64,000 bases of DNA from Fusobacterium sp. (GCF_032477075.1 NZ_JAWDXO010000001.1:124001-188000); one strand, 5' to 3'; numbered from the stretch's first letter, positions 32,353-42,183 are shown. Translations and numbers: made by a program. The notes: generated from the sequence alone by a model not told the origin.

Positions 32353-32700
32353 ATGGTAGAGAATTTTGATATAATTGAAAAAAATGTTGGGGATATAAAA
32401 GTTATAAAAGTAGTTGGAGAATTAGATGCTCTGGTAGCTCCAAAATTAAAAGAAAGAATAACAAAACTTGTTGAAATGGACACAATAAAATTCATAATTG
32501 ATTTTGAAGATTTAGTTCACATAAACAGTTTAGCTATGGGAATTCTAAGAGGGAAATTAAGAGTGGTAAAAGAAATAGGTGGGGATATAAAACTTATAAA
32601 ATTAAATGAAAATATTAAAACTATATTTGAAATGATAGGATTAGATGAGATATTTGAAATATATGAAACAGAAGATGAAGCAGTGGAAAGTTTTAAATAA
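32353..32700 (+). CDS. STAS-domain protein (anti-sigma-factor antagonist type)
   Basis: A 115-aa single STAS domain (VIKVVGELDALVAPKLKERI at the start). At the usual DSSGLG phosphosite the sequence is NSLAMG (about residues 57-62): one Ser is kept, the second is Leu. The phosphoacceptor may be retained, shifted or lost. AAGGAG overlaps the end of the kinase gene. Together they form a partner-switch pair. Confidence 0.85.
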   Translation: MVENFDIIEKNVGDIKVIKVVGELDALVAPKLKERITKLVEMDTIKFIIDFEDLVHINSLAMGILRGKLRVVKEIGGDIKLIKLNENIKTIFEMIGLDEIFEIYETEDEAVESFK

Positions 32701-32727
32701 AATAAAAAAATGGAGAAAGGATAAAAT

Positions 32728-34293
32728 ATGAATATAGGAATAAGTATAGGATTAGTAATAATCGGACTTAGTATCATCATTTCACTGATGTATAAAAAGT
32801 CTGTTATAGATAAAAAAATAAATGAGTTAAATGATTTAGAGGATGAAGTTACAAAATCAAAAATAAAAGCTAAAGAGATAATAGAATTAGCTGAAAAAGA
32901 AGCATCAGCTAAAGGAAAAGAAATAGAGCTTAAAGCTAAAGAACATGTATATCAATTAAAAGAAGAAGCTGAAAAAGAGATTAAAAATTCTAAAAATGAA
33001 CTTCTTCAAAAGGAAGCAAGACTTACTAAGAAAGAGGAAACTCTGGATAATAAGATAGAAAAATTAGAAGTTAAAAGTCAAGAACTTGAAAGAACTACAG
33101 AAGAACTTGAATTAAAAAGAGAAGAAATAGATAAAATAAGATTACAGCAAGAGAATGAGCTGGAGAGAATATCTGGACTTTCAAAAGTAGAAGCAAGAGA
33201 TATTCTTATAGCAAAATTAAGGGATGATCTTACTCATGAAACTGCTGTAGCCATCAAAGAGTTTGAAAGTAAACTTGAAGATGAAAAAGATAGAATATCT
33301 AGAAGAATACTTTCAACTTCTATAGGAAAAGCATCAGCTGATTACGTAGTAGATGCGACTGTTTCAGTTGTAAATCTTCCTAATGATGAAATGAAAGGAA
33401 GAATAATTGGAAGAGAAGGAAGAAATATAAGAGCTATTGAAGCTTTAACAGGTGTAGACATTATAATAGATGATACTCCAGAGGCAGTTGTACTTTCTAG
33501 TTTTGATGGAGTAAAAAGAGAAATAGCAAGAATAGCAATTGAAAAACTTATTACTGATGGAAGAATTCATCCAGGTAAAATTGAAGAAGTAGTAAATAAA
33601 GCTAAAAAAGAAATAGAAAAAGAAATAGTAGATGCTGGAGAAGAAGCATTAATTGAATTAGGAATACCAGCAATGCACCCTGAAGTAATAAGAACTTTAG
33701 GAAGATTAAAATTTAGAACAAGTTATGGGCAAAATGTACTTACTCACTCAATAGAGGTAGCAAAATTGTCAGCTAATTTAGCAGCTGAGATAGGTGCAGA
33801 TACAGAATTGGCAAAAAGAGCAGGACTTTTACACGATGTAGGAAAAGTTCTTGAAAATGATATAGAAGCTTCTCATGCTATTATTGGTGGAGAATTTTTA
33901 AGAAAATTTGGAGAAAAATCAGATGTAATAAATGCTGTTATGGCTCATCACAATGAAGTTGAATTTGAAACAGTGGAAGCTATACTTGTACAGGCAGCAG
34001 ATGCTATATCAGCATCAAGACCAGGTGCAAGAAGAGAAACTCTTACTGCTTATCTAAAGAGATTAGAAAATCTTGAAGAAATAGCTAACTCATTTAATGG
34101 AGTGGAATCATCTTATGCTATACAAGCTGGAAGAGAGATTAGAATAATAATCAATCCAGATTCTATAAGTGATGATGCAGCTACTAAAATGTCTAGAGAT
34201 GTAGCTAAAAAAATAGAGGAAACGATGCAGTATCCTGGACAGATAAAAGTTACTATTGTTAGAGAAACTAGAGCAGTAGAATACGCTAAATAA
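32728..34293 (+). CDS. rny: Ribonuclease Y
   Basis: A 521-aa membrane-anchored endoribonuclease that starts mRNA decay. It has an N-terminal membrane helix (about 3-22), a long coiled coil (about 30-200), a KH domain with GRIIGREGRNIRA (about 230), and an HD domain with LLHDVGK and MAHHNEVE. Typical length. GAAAGG upstream. The next gene is ymdB, as in Bacillus, supporting both calls. Confidence 0.97.
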   Translation: MNIGISIGLVIIGLSIIISLMYKKSVIDKKINELNDLEDEVTKSKIKAKEIIELAEKEASAKGKEIELKAKEHVYQLKEEAEKEIKNSKNELLQKEARLTKKEETLDNKIEKLEVKSQELERTTEELELKREEIDKIRLQQENELERISGLSKVEARDILIAKLRDDLTHETAVAIKEFESKLEDEKDRISRRILSTSIGKASADYVVDATVSVVNLPNDEMKGRIIGREGRNIRAIEALTGVDIIIDDTPEAVVLSSFDGVKREIARIAIEKLITDGRIHPGKIEEVVNKAKKEIEKEIVDAGEEALIELGIPAMHPEVIRTLGRLKFRTSYGQNVLTHSIEVAKLSANLAAEIGADTELAKRAGLLHDVGKVLENDIEASHAIIGGEFLRKFGEKSDVINAVMAHHNEVEFETVEAILVQAADAISASRPGARRETLTAYLKRLENLEEIANSFNGVESSYAIQAGREIRIIINPDSISDDAATKMSRDVAKKIEETMQYPGQIKVTIVRETRAVEYAK

Positions 34294-34319
34294 GAAAAAA
34301 ATACAATAGAAAATAATCG

Positions 34320-34358
34320 CCCCACTAAAATATTGAACATATATTTTAGTGGGGTTTT
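34320..34358 (+). terminator. rny terminator
   Basis: A perfect 14-bp stem CCCCACTAAAATAT/ATATTTTAGTGGGG with a 7-base loop and TTTT. Confidence 0.92.
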
Positions 34359-34374
34359 AAAATTGAAGAAAAAA

Positions 34375-34383
34375 TGATATAAT
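34375..34383 (+). promoter_or_regulatory. Extended -10 promoter of the ymdB operon
   Basis: TGATATAAT (34375-34383), 37 bases before the ymdB ATG and directly after the rny terminator. No good -35 is visible. Confidence 0.55.
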
Positions 34384-34420
34384 TTGTGTTGGATAAAATG
34401 ATATAGAAAGAAGGAATAAT

Positions 34421-35212
34421 ATGAAAATTTTAATAGTTGGTGATATAGTAGGAAATCCTGGAAGAGAAACACTTAGAGCATATTTAGAAAGAAAAAGAAA
34501 GGATTATGATCTTGTTATAGTGAATGGAGAAAATTCAGCAGCAGGATTTGGAATAACAGGAAAGTTAGCAGATCAGTTATTCAGCTGGGGATGTGATGTT
34601 ATAACTGGTGGTAATCATATTTGGGATAAAAAAGAATTTTATGATTATTTGGATAAGACAGATAAGGTATTAAGACCAGCAAACTATCCAGATGGGGTAC
34701 CAGGAACAGGGCATACTATAGTTAAGGATAGAAATGGAAATAAAATTGGGATAATTTCTCTGCAAGGAAGAGTTTTTATGCCACCTATTGACTGCCCATT
34801 CAAAAAAGCAAAAGAGTTGATAGAAGAGATAAAAAAAGAAACTAAAATAATTATAATAGATTTTCATGCTGAGGCTACATCAGAAAAAATAGCTATGGGT
34901 TGGCATGTAGATGGATATGTTTCAGTAATATATGGAACTCATACTCATATTCAAACAGCAGATAATAAAATACTGCCAGAAGGAACAGGTTATATCACTG
35001 ATGTTGGAATGACTGGTTCAGATAATGGAGTAATAGGAATGTCTGTTGAATCTATTCTTCCCAAGTTCTTGAATGCACTGCCTCAAAGATTTGAAATAGC
35101 TGAAGGAAATGAAAGACTAAATGGGATAGAAGTAGAAATAGATATAGAGACTGGAGAATGTAGAAGTATAGAGAGAGTAAATAAATCACTTACTGAAATA
35201 AGTTTTAGTTAA
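34421..35212 (+). CDS. ymdB: YmdB-family metallophosphoesterase
   Basis: A 263-aa binuclear metallophosphoesterase of the TIGR00282/YmdB family, reported to hydrolyse 2',3'-cAMP-type nucleotides. Metal motifs include GDIVGNPGRETL (7-18), NGENSAAGFG, GGNHIWDKKEF, DFHAEATSEK and GTHTHIQTAD. Starts the plus-strand run ymdB-prmA-cmk-waaA-trmB; its stop overlaps upstream start codons of prmA. Confidence 0.93.
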   Translation: MKILIVGDIVGNPGRETLRAYLERKRKDYDLVIVNGENSAAGFGITGKLADQLFSWGCDVITGGNHIWDKKEFYDYLDKTDKVLRPANYPDGVPGTGHTIVKDRNGNKIGIISLQGRVFMPPIDCPFKKAKELIEEIKKETKIIIIDFHAEATSEKIAMGWHVDGYVSVIYGTHTHIQTADNKILPEGTGYITDVGMTGSDNGVIGMSVESILPKFLNALPQRFEIAEGNERLNGIEVEIDIETGECRSIERVNKSLTEISFS

Positions 35213-35223
35213 TGGAGATGAGA

Positions 35224-36156
35224 ATGAAAGTAGTAGAAATAAAAGTAATTTATGAAAGTGATGATATAGAAAAGGCTACAAAAGAAATATCAGATATATT
35301 TTATGATTTTGGAGTTACAGGATTGAAAATTGAGGAACCTCTTTCTCATAAAAACCCATTGGATTTTTATAAAAATGAAAAAGATTTTTTAATGGTAGAT
35401 CATGCTATATCAGCTTATTTTCCATTAAATCCTTATTCTGAAAAGAGAAAAAATACTATATTAGCAAGATTTCAAGAGCAATTTTCAGAAAGAGATGATA
35501 TAATATATACTGTTGATTTTTATGAATATGATGAAGAAGATTATCAAAATAGCTGGAAAAAATATCTTTTTCCTGAAAAAGTAAGTGAAAAATTTGTAGT
35601 TAAACCTACTTGGAGAGATTATGAAGCAGAAGATGATGAACTTATAATAGAGCTTGACCCTGGAAGAGCTTTTGGAACAGGATCGCATCCTACAACATCT
35701 CTATGTCTTAAATTAATGGAAGAAAACATTAAAGAAGGAGACAGTGTAATAGATGTAGGAACAGGATCAGGGATACTTATGATAGCTGCTGATAGACTTG
35801 GAGCTTCTGAAATATATGGAACTGATATAGATGAATTAGCTGTAGAGTCTGCAAAAGAGAATCTTGAACTTAATAAAATTGATCAAAATAAGGTTAAAGT
35901 ACTTAAAGGAAATCTTATATCTGTAGTAGAAGATAAAAAATTTGATGTAGTAGTTGCCAATATACTTACTGATGTACTTTTAATTTTACTGAATGATATA
36001 TCTCAAATAGTAAAAAAGGATGGTCTTATAATTTTTTCTGGGATTATTGAAGATAAATGTGAACTTTTAAAAAAAGAAATAGAAATATTAGGATTTAAAA
36101 TATTGAAAATAAGGTCTGATAAAGAATGGAGAGCAATGCTTATAAAAGCTAGGTAG
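35224..36156 (+). CDS. prmA: Ribosomal protein L11 methyltransferase
   Basis: A SAM-dependent methyltransferase that trimethylates L11. From ATG 35224 it is 310 aa (MKVVEIKVIYESDD). Two earlier in-frame ATGs (35212, 35218) lie before or on the GGAG site at 35214, which is six bases from 35224. SAM motif DVGTGSGIL (about 190) and the family motif GTGSHPTTSLCL are present. Confidence 0.94.
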   Translation: MKVVEIKVIYESDDIEKATKEISDIFYDFGVTGLKIEEPLSHKNPLDFYKNEKDFLMVDHAISAYFPLNPYSEKRKNTILARFQEQFSERDDIIYTVDFYEYDEEDYQNSWKKYLFPEKVSEKFVVKPTWRDYEAEDDELIIELDPGRAFGTGSHPTTSLCLKLMEENIKEGDSVIDVGTGSGILMIAADRLGASEIYGTDIDELAVESAKENLELNKIDQNKVKVLKGNLISVVEDKKFDVVVANILTDVLLILLNDISQIVKKDGLIIFSGIIEDKCELLKKEIEILGFKILKIRSDKEWRAMLIKAR

Positions 36157-36171
36157 AAATCAGGGGGAAAA

Positions 36172-36831
36172 ATGGAAGAATTCATAGTAACAGTAGATGG
36201 TCCAGCAGGAAGTGGAAAAAGTACAATAGCTAAGATAGTTGCAGCTAAATATGGACTTACATATTTAGATACTGGAGCAATGTATAGAATGATTGCTTTA
36301 TATGCTTTAAAAAATGATATAGATCTTGAAAATGAGAAAAGTGTAGAAGCAATGTTGGAAAATACAAAACTGGATATTGTAGAAAATAAATTTTTTCTTA
36401 ATGGAGAAGATGTATCAGAAGAAATAAGAACACCTGAAGTAAGTGGAATAGTTTCTCCAGTAGCAGCTATAAAAGCTGTCAGAGTAAAACTTGTAGAACT
36501 ACAAAGAGAAATAAGCAAAGGTAAAAAAACTATTTTAGATGGTAGAGATATAGGAACAGTAGTTTTTCCTAATGCACAAGTTAAGATATTTTTGATTGCT
36601 TCACCAGAAGAAAGAGCCAGAAGAAGACTTAATGAATATAAAGAAAAAGGGATAGAAGCTGATTTTGAATCTGTAATAACTTCTATAAAAGAGAGAGATT
36701 ATATAGATTCTACAAGAAAAGAGAGTCCTCTTATGAAAGCAGATGATGCTGTAGAAATAGACAGCAGTGTGATGACAATAGAAGAAGTAGTTCAAGCTAT
36801 ATCTGAGTGCATAGACAGGAAGGTAAATTAG
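36172..36831 (+). CDS. cmk: Cytidylate kinase
   Basis: A 219-aa CMP/dCMP kinase with P-loop GPAGSGKST (about 9-17), YLDTGAMYRM, and DGRDIGTVVFP. Normal length. It ends one base before waaA, so the two are tightly coupled. Confidence 0.96.
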   Translation: MEEFIVTVDGPAGSGKSTIAKIVAAKYGLTYLDTGAMYRMIALYALKNDIDLENEKSVEAMLENTKLDIVENKFFLNGEDVSEEIRTPEVSGIVSPVAAIKAVRVKLVELQREISKGKKTILDGRDIGTVVFPNAQVKIFLIASPEERARRRLNEYKEKGIEADFESVITSIKERDYIDSTRKESPLMKADDAVEIDSSVMTIEEVVQAISECIDRKVN

Positions 36832-38073
36832 ATGTTATACAACATTTTGAGAATATTGATTACACCATTTATATATATGTATATGCTTATAAATAAAGAA
36901 AAAAGAGAATTTTTTTATAAGAGGATGAATCAAAATTTAGATATACTGAAGAAAGAAGAATACATATGGGTACATTGTTCTTCAGTAGGAGAAGTAAATC
37001 TTTCAGAGGTATTAGTAAAGAAAATACTTTCTGAAAGAAAAGAAAGAATATTTCTTACAGTAATGACAGATACTGGGATTGAAACAGCAAAAGATAAATA
37101 TAAAGATAATAATAGAGTAGACATCTTATATTTTCCTTTAGATGATAGAAAAATTATAAGAAGTATGTTGGAAAAAATACAAATGAAAATTCTTATTCTT
37201 ATTGAAACAGAGATATGGCCAAATCTTATACATGAATCTCATAAAAAAGGAAGAGTAATAATAGTTAATGGAAGAATATCTGACAGAAGCTATGGAAGAT
37301 ATAAAAAATTGAGTTTTTATCTTAGAAATCTTTTTAAAGATGTAGATAGATTCTATATGCAGTCAAAACTTGATAGTGAAAAAATAATCAAAATAGGAGC
37401 AAATGAGAATAAAGTGGAAACTCTTGGAAATTTGAAATTTGATATAGAACTTGAAAAGTTTGATAAAAAAACTAAAGATGATTTTAAAAAATCTTTAGGT
37501 GTATATGGAAGAAAAATATTTACTGCTGGAAGTACAAGAACAGGAGAATATGAAACTATTTTTAAAGTTTTCAAAAAACTTACAAATACATTACTTGTAC
37601 TAGTGCCAAGACATATTGAAAGAGTTCAAGAAATAGAAATTTTAATAAAAAAAGAAGGTATGACATATAAGAAATATAGCAAAATAGATAGTGACAATTT
37701 TGAAAAAACTGATATAATACTTGTGGATAAAATTGGTATATTAAGAAAATTATATTCAATTGCTGATATAGCATTTGTGGGAGGAACTCTTGTAGATATA
37801 GGAGGACATAGTCTTTTAGAACCACTTTTTTATGGAAAGACACCAATATTTGGACCATATTTGCAAAATGTAAAGGATATTTCAAAAGAGATATTGAAAA
37901 AAAATATAGGATATAAAGTAGAAAATGCAGATGAATTTTTAGAAGCTGTAAATAAAATAGAAAAAAATAGTGATACATGTAAAAAAAATATAGAAATTTT
38001 TTTTGAAGAGAACAATAAGACAGCTGAAAAAATTTTGCAGAGAATAGATAAACTTTTAAAGATGGAGGATTAA
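36832..38073 (+). CDS. waaA: 3-deoxy-D-manno-octulosonic acid (Kdo) transferase
   Basis: A 413-aa GT-B glycosyltransferase that adds Kdo to lipid A precursor. An N-terminal membrane-associated helix is followed by WVHCSSVGEV and TVMTDTG, with a C-terminal GGTLVDIGGHSLLEP donor-site motif typical of KdtA. Its presence shows an LPS-making outer membrane. Starts directly after the cmk stop. Confidence 0.95.
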   Translation: MLYNILRILITPFIYMYMLINKEKREFFYKRMNQNLDILKKEEYIWVHCSSVGEVNLSEVLVKKILSERKERIFLTVMTDTGIETAKDKYKDNNRVDILYFPLDDRKIIRSMLEKIQMKILILIETEIWPNLIHESHKKGRVIIVNGRISDRSYGRYKKLSFYLRNLFKDVDRFYMQSKLDSEKIIKIGANENKVETLGNLKFDIELEKFDKKTKDDFKKSLGVYGRKIFTAGSTRTGEYETIFKVFKKLTNTLLVLVPRHIERVQEIEILIKKEGMTYKKYSKIDSDNFEKTDIILVDKIGILRKLYSIADIAFVGGTLVDIGGHSLLEPLFYGKTPIFGPYLQNVKDISKEILKKNIGYKVENADEFLEAVNKIEKNSDTCKKNIEIFFEENNKTAEKILQRIDKLLKMED

Positions 38074-38075
38074 TA

Positions 38076-38774
38076 GTGAATGACAGCATAAAAGATGAGT
38101 TGTGGAAACATTTTTTTAAAAATCCGAGAAAAAATTATAATCCATATATATTAAAACTCCTTGACTATCCAGAGTATATTATTTTTGATAAAGGGATTAT
38201 GGATTCATATAAAGGAAGATGGAAGAAATTTTTTAAAAATGACAATCCTGTCTATCTTGAAATAGGATCTGGAAGTGGAAATTTTGCTCAAGGCATGGCA
38301 ATTAGATATCCTGAAAGAAATCATATTGGACTTGAACTCAGATTCAAAAGATTGGTACTTTCTGCAACAAAAGTAAAAAGAGATAACTCTAAAAATGTTT
38401 TATTTTTAAGAAGAAGAGGAGAGGAGATACTTTCTTTTGTTGATGAAAATGAAATAGAAGGAATATATGTGAATTTTCCTGATCCTTGGGAAGAAAATGA
38501 AAAAAATAGAGTGGTGCAAGAAAGTTTCTTTAAAATACTTGATATAGTATTGAAAAAAAATGGGAAATTTTTTTTTAAAACTGATCATGATAAATATTAT
38601 CAAGATGTTATTAATCTTGTAAATTCAATGGAAGGATATAAAGTAATATACAACACATCAGATCTTCACAACAGTGAAAAAGCAACAGATAATATTAAAA
38701 CTGAATTTGAGCAGCTGTTTTTATGTAAACATAATAAAAATATTAATTATATTGAAATAGAAAAAATAAAATAA
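38076..38774 (+). CDS. trmB: tRNA (guanine-N7)-methyltransferase
   Basis: A 232-aa TrmB that makes m7G46 in tRNA. SAM motif LEIGSGSGNF (about 65), then GLELRFKR and NFPDPWEENEK (family signature xFPDPWxK-like). Start GTG two bases after waaA with GGAGG overlapping the waaA end. Confidence 0.94.
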   Translation: MNDSIKDELWKHFFKNPRKNYNPYILKLLDYPEYIIFDKGIMDSYKGRWKKFFKNDNPVYLEIGSGSGNFAQGMAIRYPERNHIGLELRFKRLVLSATKVKRDNSKNVLFLRRRGEEILSFVDENEIEGIYVNFPDPWEENEKNRVVQESFFKILDIVLKKNGKFFFKTDHDKYYQDVINLVNSMEGYKVIYNTSDLHNSEKATDNIKTEFEQLFLCKHNKNINYIEIEKIK

Positions 38775-38792
38775 CCGTAATAGGAGGTCTAT

Positions 38793-40073
38793 ATGGCAGG
38801 ATATGTAGTAGTTGGTACCCAATGGGGAGATGAAGGAAAAGGGAAAATAATAGATGTTTTAGCAAACAAAGCTGATTATGTAGTCAGATTCCAAGGTGGA
38901 AATAATGCAGGGCATACAGTAGTAGTAAATGGAGAAAAATTTGTGTTACACTTACTACCATCTGGAATGCTTCATGGGAATGGAAAATGCATAATAGGAC
39001 CAGGTGTTGTAATTGATCCTAAAGTTTTATTGAAAGAATTAGATACTCTTGAGGCAAAAGGAGCAAAGATAGATCATCTATTTATTAGTGACAGAGCTCA
39101 TATAATAATGCCTTATCATGTAAGAATGGATGAACTGTGTGAAGAAAACAGTGGAGAACATAAAATAGGAACTACTAAAAGAGGAATTGGACCTTGTTAT
39201 GCTGATAAAATTAATAGAATAGGAATAAGAGCAATAGATCTATTAGATATGAATATCTTTGCTGATAAACTGAAAAGAGGTCTTGAAGCCAAAAATTTAA
39301 TATTTACTAAAATATATGAAGCTGAGCCTTTATCATTTGATACTATTTTTGAAGAATATAAAGGATATGCAGATAGACTTAAACATAGAATAATAGATTC
39401 TATTCCTGAAATAAATAAGGCTTTAGATGATGATAAATTAGTTCTTTTTGAAGGTGCACAAGCTATGATGCTTGATATTAATTATGGAACATATCCATAT
39501 GTTACATCATCATCACCTACAACTGGAGGAGTAACTACAGGTGCAGGAGTATCTCCTAGAAAAATAACTAAGGGTATAGGAGTAATGAAAGCATATACAA
39601 CAAGAGTAGGAGAGGGACCTTTTGTAACAGAACTTACAGATGAACTTGGAGAACAATTAAGAAAGATTGGATTTGAATATGGAGCAACTACAGGAAGACC
39701 TAGGAGATGTGGATGGCTGGATCTTGTAGTAGGAAAATATGCAGTGGATATAAATGGACTTACAGATATAGTTATTACTAAAATAGATGTTCTTAGCGGG
39801 CTTGATACTGTAAAAATATGTGTAGCATATGATATAGATGGTAAAAGATATACATCTGTTCCAGCATCAACAGAAATTTTAAGCAGAGCAGTACCTGTAT
39901 ATGAAGAATTACCAGGATGGAAAGAAGATATTACTCAAATGAAAAATTATGATGAGCTTCCAGAAAATTGTAAGAAATATATTAAGAGAATGGAAGAATT
40001 TTTGGGATGTCCAATAAGTGTTGTATCAGTTGGACCAGATAGAACACAAAATATTCATATAAGAGAAATTTAA
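38793..40073 (+). CDS. purA: Adenylosuccinate synthetase
   Basis: A 426-aa enzyme joining IMP and Asp with GTP in AMP synthesis. GTQWGDEGKGKI (about 8-19), NAGHTVV, and GTTKRGIGPCYADK are the family signatures. AGGAGG seven bases upstream. Followed by a terminator. Confidence 0.97.
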   Translation: MAGYVVVGTQWGDEGKGKIIDVLANKADYVVRFQGGNNAGHTVVVNGEKFVLHLLPSGMLHGNGKCIIGPGVVIDPKVLLKELDTLEAKGAKIDHLFISDRAHIIMPYHVRMDELCEENSGEHKIGTTKRGIGPCYADKINRIGIRAIDLLDMNIFADKLKRGLEAKNLIFTKIYEAEPLSFDTIFEEYKGYADRLKHRIIDSIPEINKALDDDKLVLFEGAQAMMLDINYGTYPYVTSSSPTTGGVTTGAGVSPRKITKGIGVMKAYTTRVGEGPFVTELTDELGEQLRKIGFEYGATTGRPRRCGWLDLVVGKYAVDINGLTDIVITKIDVLSGLDTVKICVAYDIDGKRYTSVPASTEILSRAVPVYEELPGWKEDITQMKNYDELPENCKKYIKRMEEFLGCPISVVSVGPDRTQNIHIREI

Positions 40074-40089
40074 AATTTGATTTAAGTGG

Positions 40090-40117
40090 AAAGGGAGAGT
40101 AAAAACCTCCCTTTTTA
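40090..40117 (+). terminator. purA terminator
   Basis: AAAGGGAG pairs with CTCCCTTT (8 bp), then a short T-run. Confidence 0.8.
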
Positions 40118-40155
40118 TACAACTTATAAAAAATAATAATGTAAAGAAAAAACAC

Positions 40156-40184
40156 TTGACATAAATTATAAAATTTTATATAAT
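40156..40184 (+). promoter_or_regulatory. Perfect promoter of ylxM-ffh-rpsP, only 11 bases before the start codon
   Basis: TTGACA (40156-40161), 17-base spacer, TATAAT (40179-40184). The expected start point is near 40191, leaving about 5-8 bases of leader before ATG 40196/40199. Confidence 0.85.
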
Positions 40185-40195
40185 ACATTGGTGAT

Positions 40196-40510
40196 ATGAT
40201 GGAGTTAGATGAATTTTTAGAAGTTTCAACTCTTTTAGATTATTATAAAAATCTTCTTAGTGATAAACAGAGAGAATATCTTATAAATCATTTTGAAGAT
40301 GATCTTTCACTATCAGAAATTGCTAAAAATAATGATGTGAGTAGACAAGCTGTTTATGATAATATTAAAAGAGGGATTAAGTTATTAAAAGATTATGAAG
40401 AAAAACTAGGTTTTCATGAAAGAGAGAAACAAGTTTATCAAGAACTTTTGGAACTAAAAAAAGATTTTAAAATAGAAAAATTAAACAATATAATTGAAAA
40501 GCTATTTTAG
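40196..40510 (+). CDS. ylxM: YlxM-family SRP-operon DNA-binding protein
   Basis: A 104-aa helix-turn-helix protein (LSEIAKNNDVSRQAVYDNI, about 38-56) of the YlxM/p13 family, encoded beside ffh in many bacteria and implicated in SRP function. Two adjacent ATGs (40196, 40199) could start it. No Shine-Dalgarno fits between promoter and ATG, so the transcript appears nearly leaderless. Confidence 0.9.
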   Translation: MMELDEFLEVSTLLDYYKNLLSDKQREYLINHFEDDLSLSEIAKNNDVSRQAVYDNIKRGIKLLKDYEEKLGFHEREKQVYQELLELKKDFKIEKLNNIIEKLF

Positions 40511-40522
40511 GTAGAGGTGAAT

Positions 40523-41863
40523 ATGTTAGATAATTTAGGTTCTAGATTTCAGGAAATTTTTAAAAAAGTAAGAGGTCATGGAAAACTAAGTGAAAGTAAT
40601 ATAAAAGAAGCTTTAAAAGAAGTAAGAATGTCATTACTGGAAGCTGATGTCAATTACAAAGTAGTAAAGGATTTTACAAATAAGATACTTGAAAAATCTG
40701 TAGGAACAGATGTATTGAAAGGTATAAACCCAGGTCAGCAGTTTATAAAAGTCGTAAATGATGAACTTGTTGAGCTTCTTGGAGGAACAAACTCAAGACT
40801 TACTAAGGGAGTAAGAAATCCTACTGTATTGATGCTTTCTGGATTGCAAGGGGCAGGAAAAACTACTTTTGCTGCAAAATTAGCTAACTATCTAAAAAAA
40901 CAGGGAGAGTCTGTTTTAATGGTAGGAGCTGATGTATACAGGCCAGCAGCTATAAAGCAGCTTCAAGTATTAGGAGAGCAAATAGATGTTCCTGTATATG
41001 CAGAGGAAGATAATAAAGATGCAGTAGCTATCTGTGAACATGGACTATCTAAAGCAAAAGAATTAAACTCAACATATATGATAATAGATACAGCAGGAAG
41101 ACTTCATATAGATGAAAAGCTTATGGATGAACTTAGAAATATTAAAAAAGCTGTAAGACCTCAAGAAATTTTGTTGGTAGTAGATGCTATGATTGGGCAG
41201 GATGCTGTAAATCTAGCAGAATCTTTTAATAATGTACTTAGTATAGATGGAATAGTACTTACAAAATTAGACGGAGATACAAGAGGGGGAGCAGCCCTTT
41301 CAATTAAATCTGTTGTAGGAAAACCAATAAAATTTGTAGGAGTTGGAGAAAGAATAGATGATATAGAACTTTTCCATCCTGAAAGACTTGTATCAAGAAT
41401 TTTAGGAATGGGAGATGTAGTATCGCTGGTAGAAAAAGCACAAAGTGCTATAGATGAAGATGACGCAAAATCTTTGGAAGAGAAAATAAGAACACAAAAA
41501 TTTGACTTAAATGATTTTTTGAAACAGCTTCAAAATATAAAAAAATTAGGTTCTCTTGGAAGTATTTTAAAAATGATACCAGGAATGGGACAAATTGGTG
41601 ATATAGCTCCTGCTGAAAAAGAAATGAAAAAAGTGGAAGCCATAATTCAGTCAATGACTAAAGAAGAGAGAAAGAAACCTGATATACTTAAAGCTAATAG
41701 AAAAAGAAGGATAGCTTTAGGAAGTGGAACAGAAGTTGCTGATGTTAATAGACTTTTAAAACAGTTTGAGCAAATGAAAGGTATGATGAAGATGTTTAGT
41801 GGTGGCAAAATGCCGCAATTCCCAGGAATGAAAGGTGGAAAGGGAGGAAGATTCCCTTTTTAA
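40523..41863 (+). CDS. ffh: Signal recognition particle GTPase Ffh
   Basis: A 446-aa SRP54 protein (from ATG 40523, AGAGGTG upstream; a GTG two codons earlier is in frame). It has a four-helix N domain, a G domain with GLQGAGKTTFAAKLA (about 105-119), DTAGRLH and TKLDGD, and a C-terminal Met-rich M domain with GSGTEVADVNRLLKQF. It targets nascent membrane proteins with 4.5S RNA. Confidence 0.97.
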   Translation: MLDNLGSRFQEIFKKVRGHGKLSESNIKEALKEVRMSLLEADVNYKVVKDFTNKILEKSVGTDVLKGINPGQQFIKVVNDELVELLGGTNSRLTKGVRNPTVLMLSGLQGAGKTTFAAKLANYLKKQGESVLMVGADVYRPAAIKQLQVLGEQIDVPVYAEEDNKDAVAICEHGLSKAKELNSTYMIIDTAGRLHIDEKLMDELRNIKKAVRPQEILLVVDAMIGQDAVNLAESFNNVLSIDGIVLTKLDGDTRGGAALSIKSVVGKPIKFVGVGERIDDIELFHPERLVSRILGMGDVVSLVEKAQSAIDEDDAKSLEEKIRTQKFDLNDFLKQLQNIKKLGSLGSILKMIPGMGQIGDIAPAEKEMKKVEAIIQSMTKEERKKPDILKANRKRRIALGSGTEVADVNRLLKQFEQMKGMMKMFSGGKMPQFPGMKGGKGGRFPF

Positions 41864-41905
41864 GAAATAAATAAAATTCAAAGAAATAAAAGGAGACGTG
41901 AAACA

Positions 41906-42169
41906 ATGTTAAAATTAAGACTTACAAGATTAGGAGACAAAAAAAGACCTTCTTATAGAATTGTAGCTATGGAAGCTTTATCAAAAAGAGATGGGCAAGC
42001 TATTGCTTATTTAGGTAACTATTTCCCATTAGAAGATTCTAGAGTAGTACTGAAAGAAGAAGAAATTATTAAATTCCTAAGTAATGGAGCTCAACCTACT
42101 AGAACTGTAAAATCAATTTTAGTTAAGGCAGGAGTATGGGCAAAATTCGAAGAAACTAAAAAAAAATAG
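41906..42169 (+). CDS. rpsP: 30S ribosomal protein S16
   Basis: An 87-aa S16 (MLKLRLTRLGDKKRPSYRIV start). Normal length, AAAGGAG upstream, 42 bases after ffh, the common ffh-rpsP order. Followed by a terminator. Confidence 0.97.
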   Translation: MLKLRLTRLGDKKRPSYRIVAMEALSKRDGQAIAYLGNYFPLEDSRVVLKEEEIIKFLSNGAQPTRTVKSILVKAGVWAKFEETKKK

Positions 42170-42183
42170 TCTGAAAATATTAT

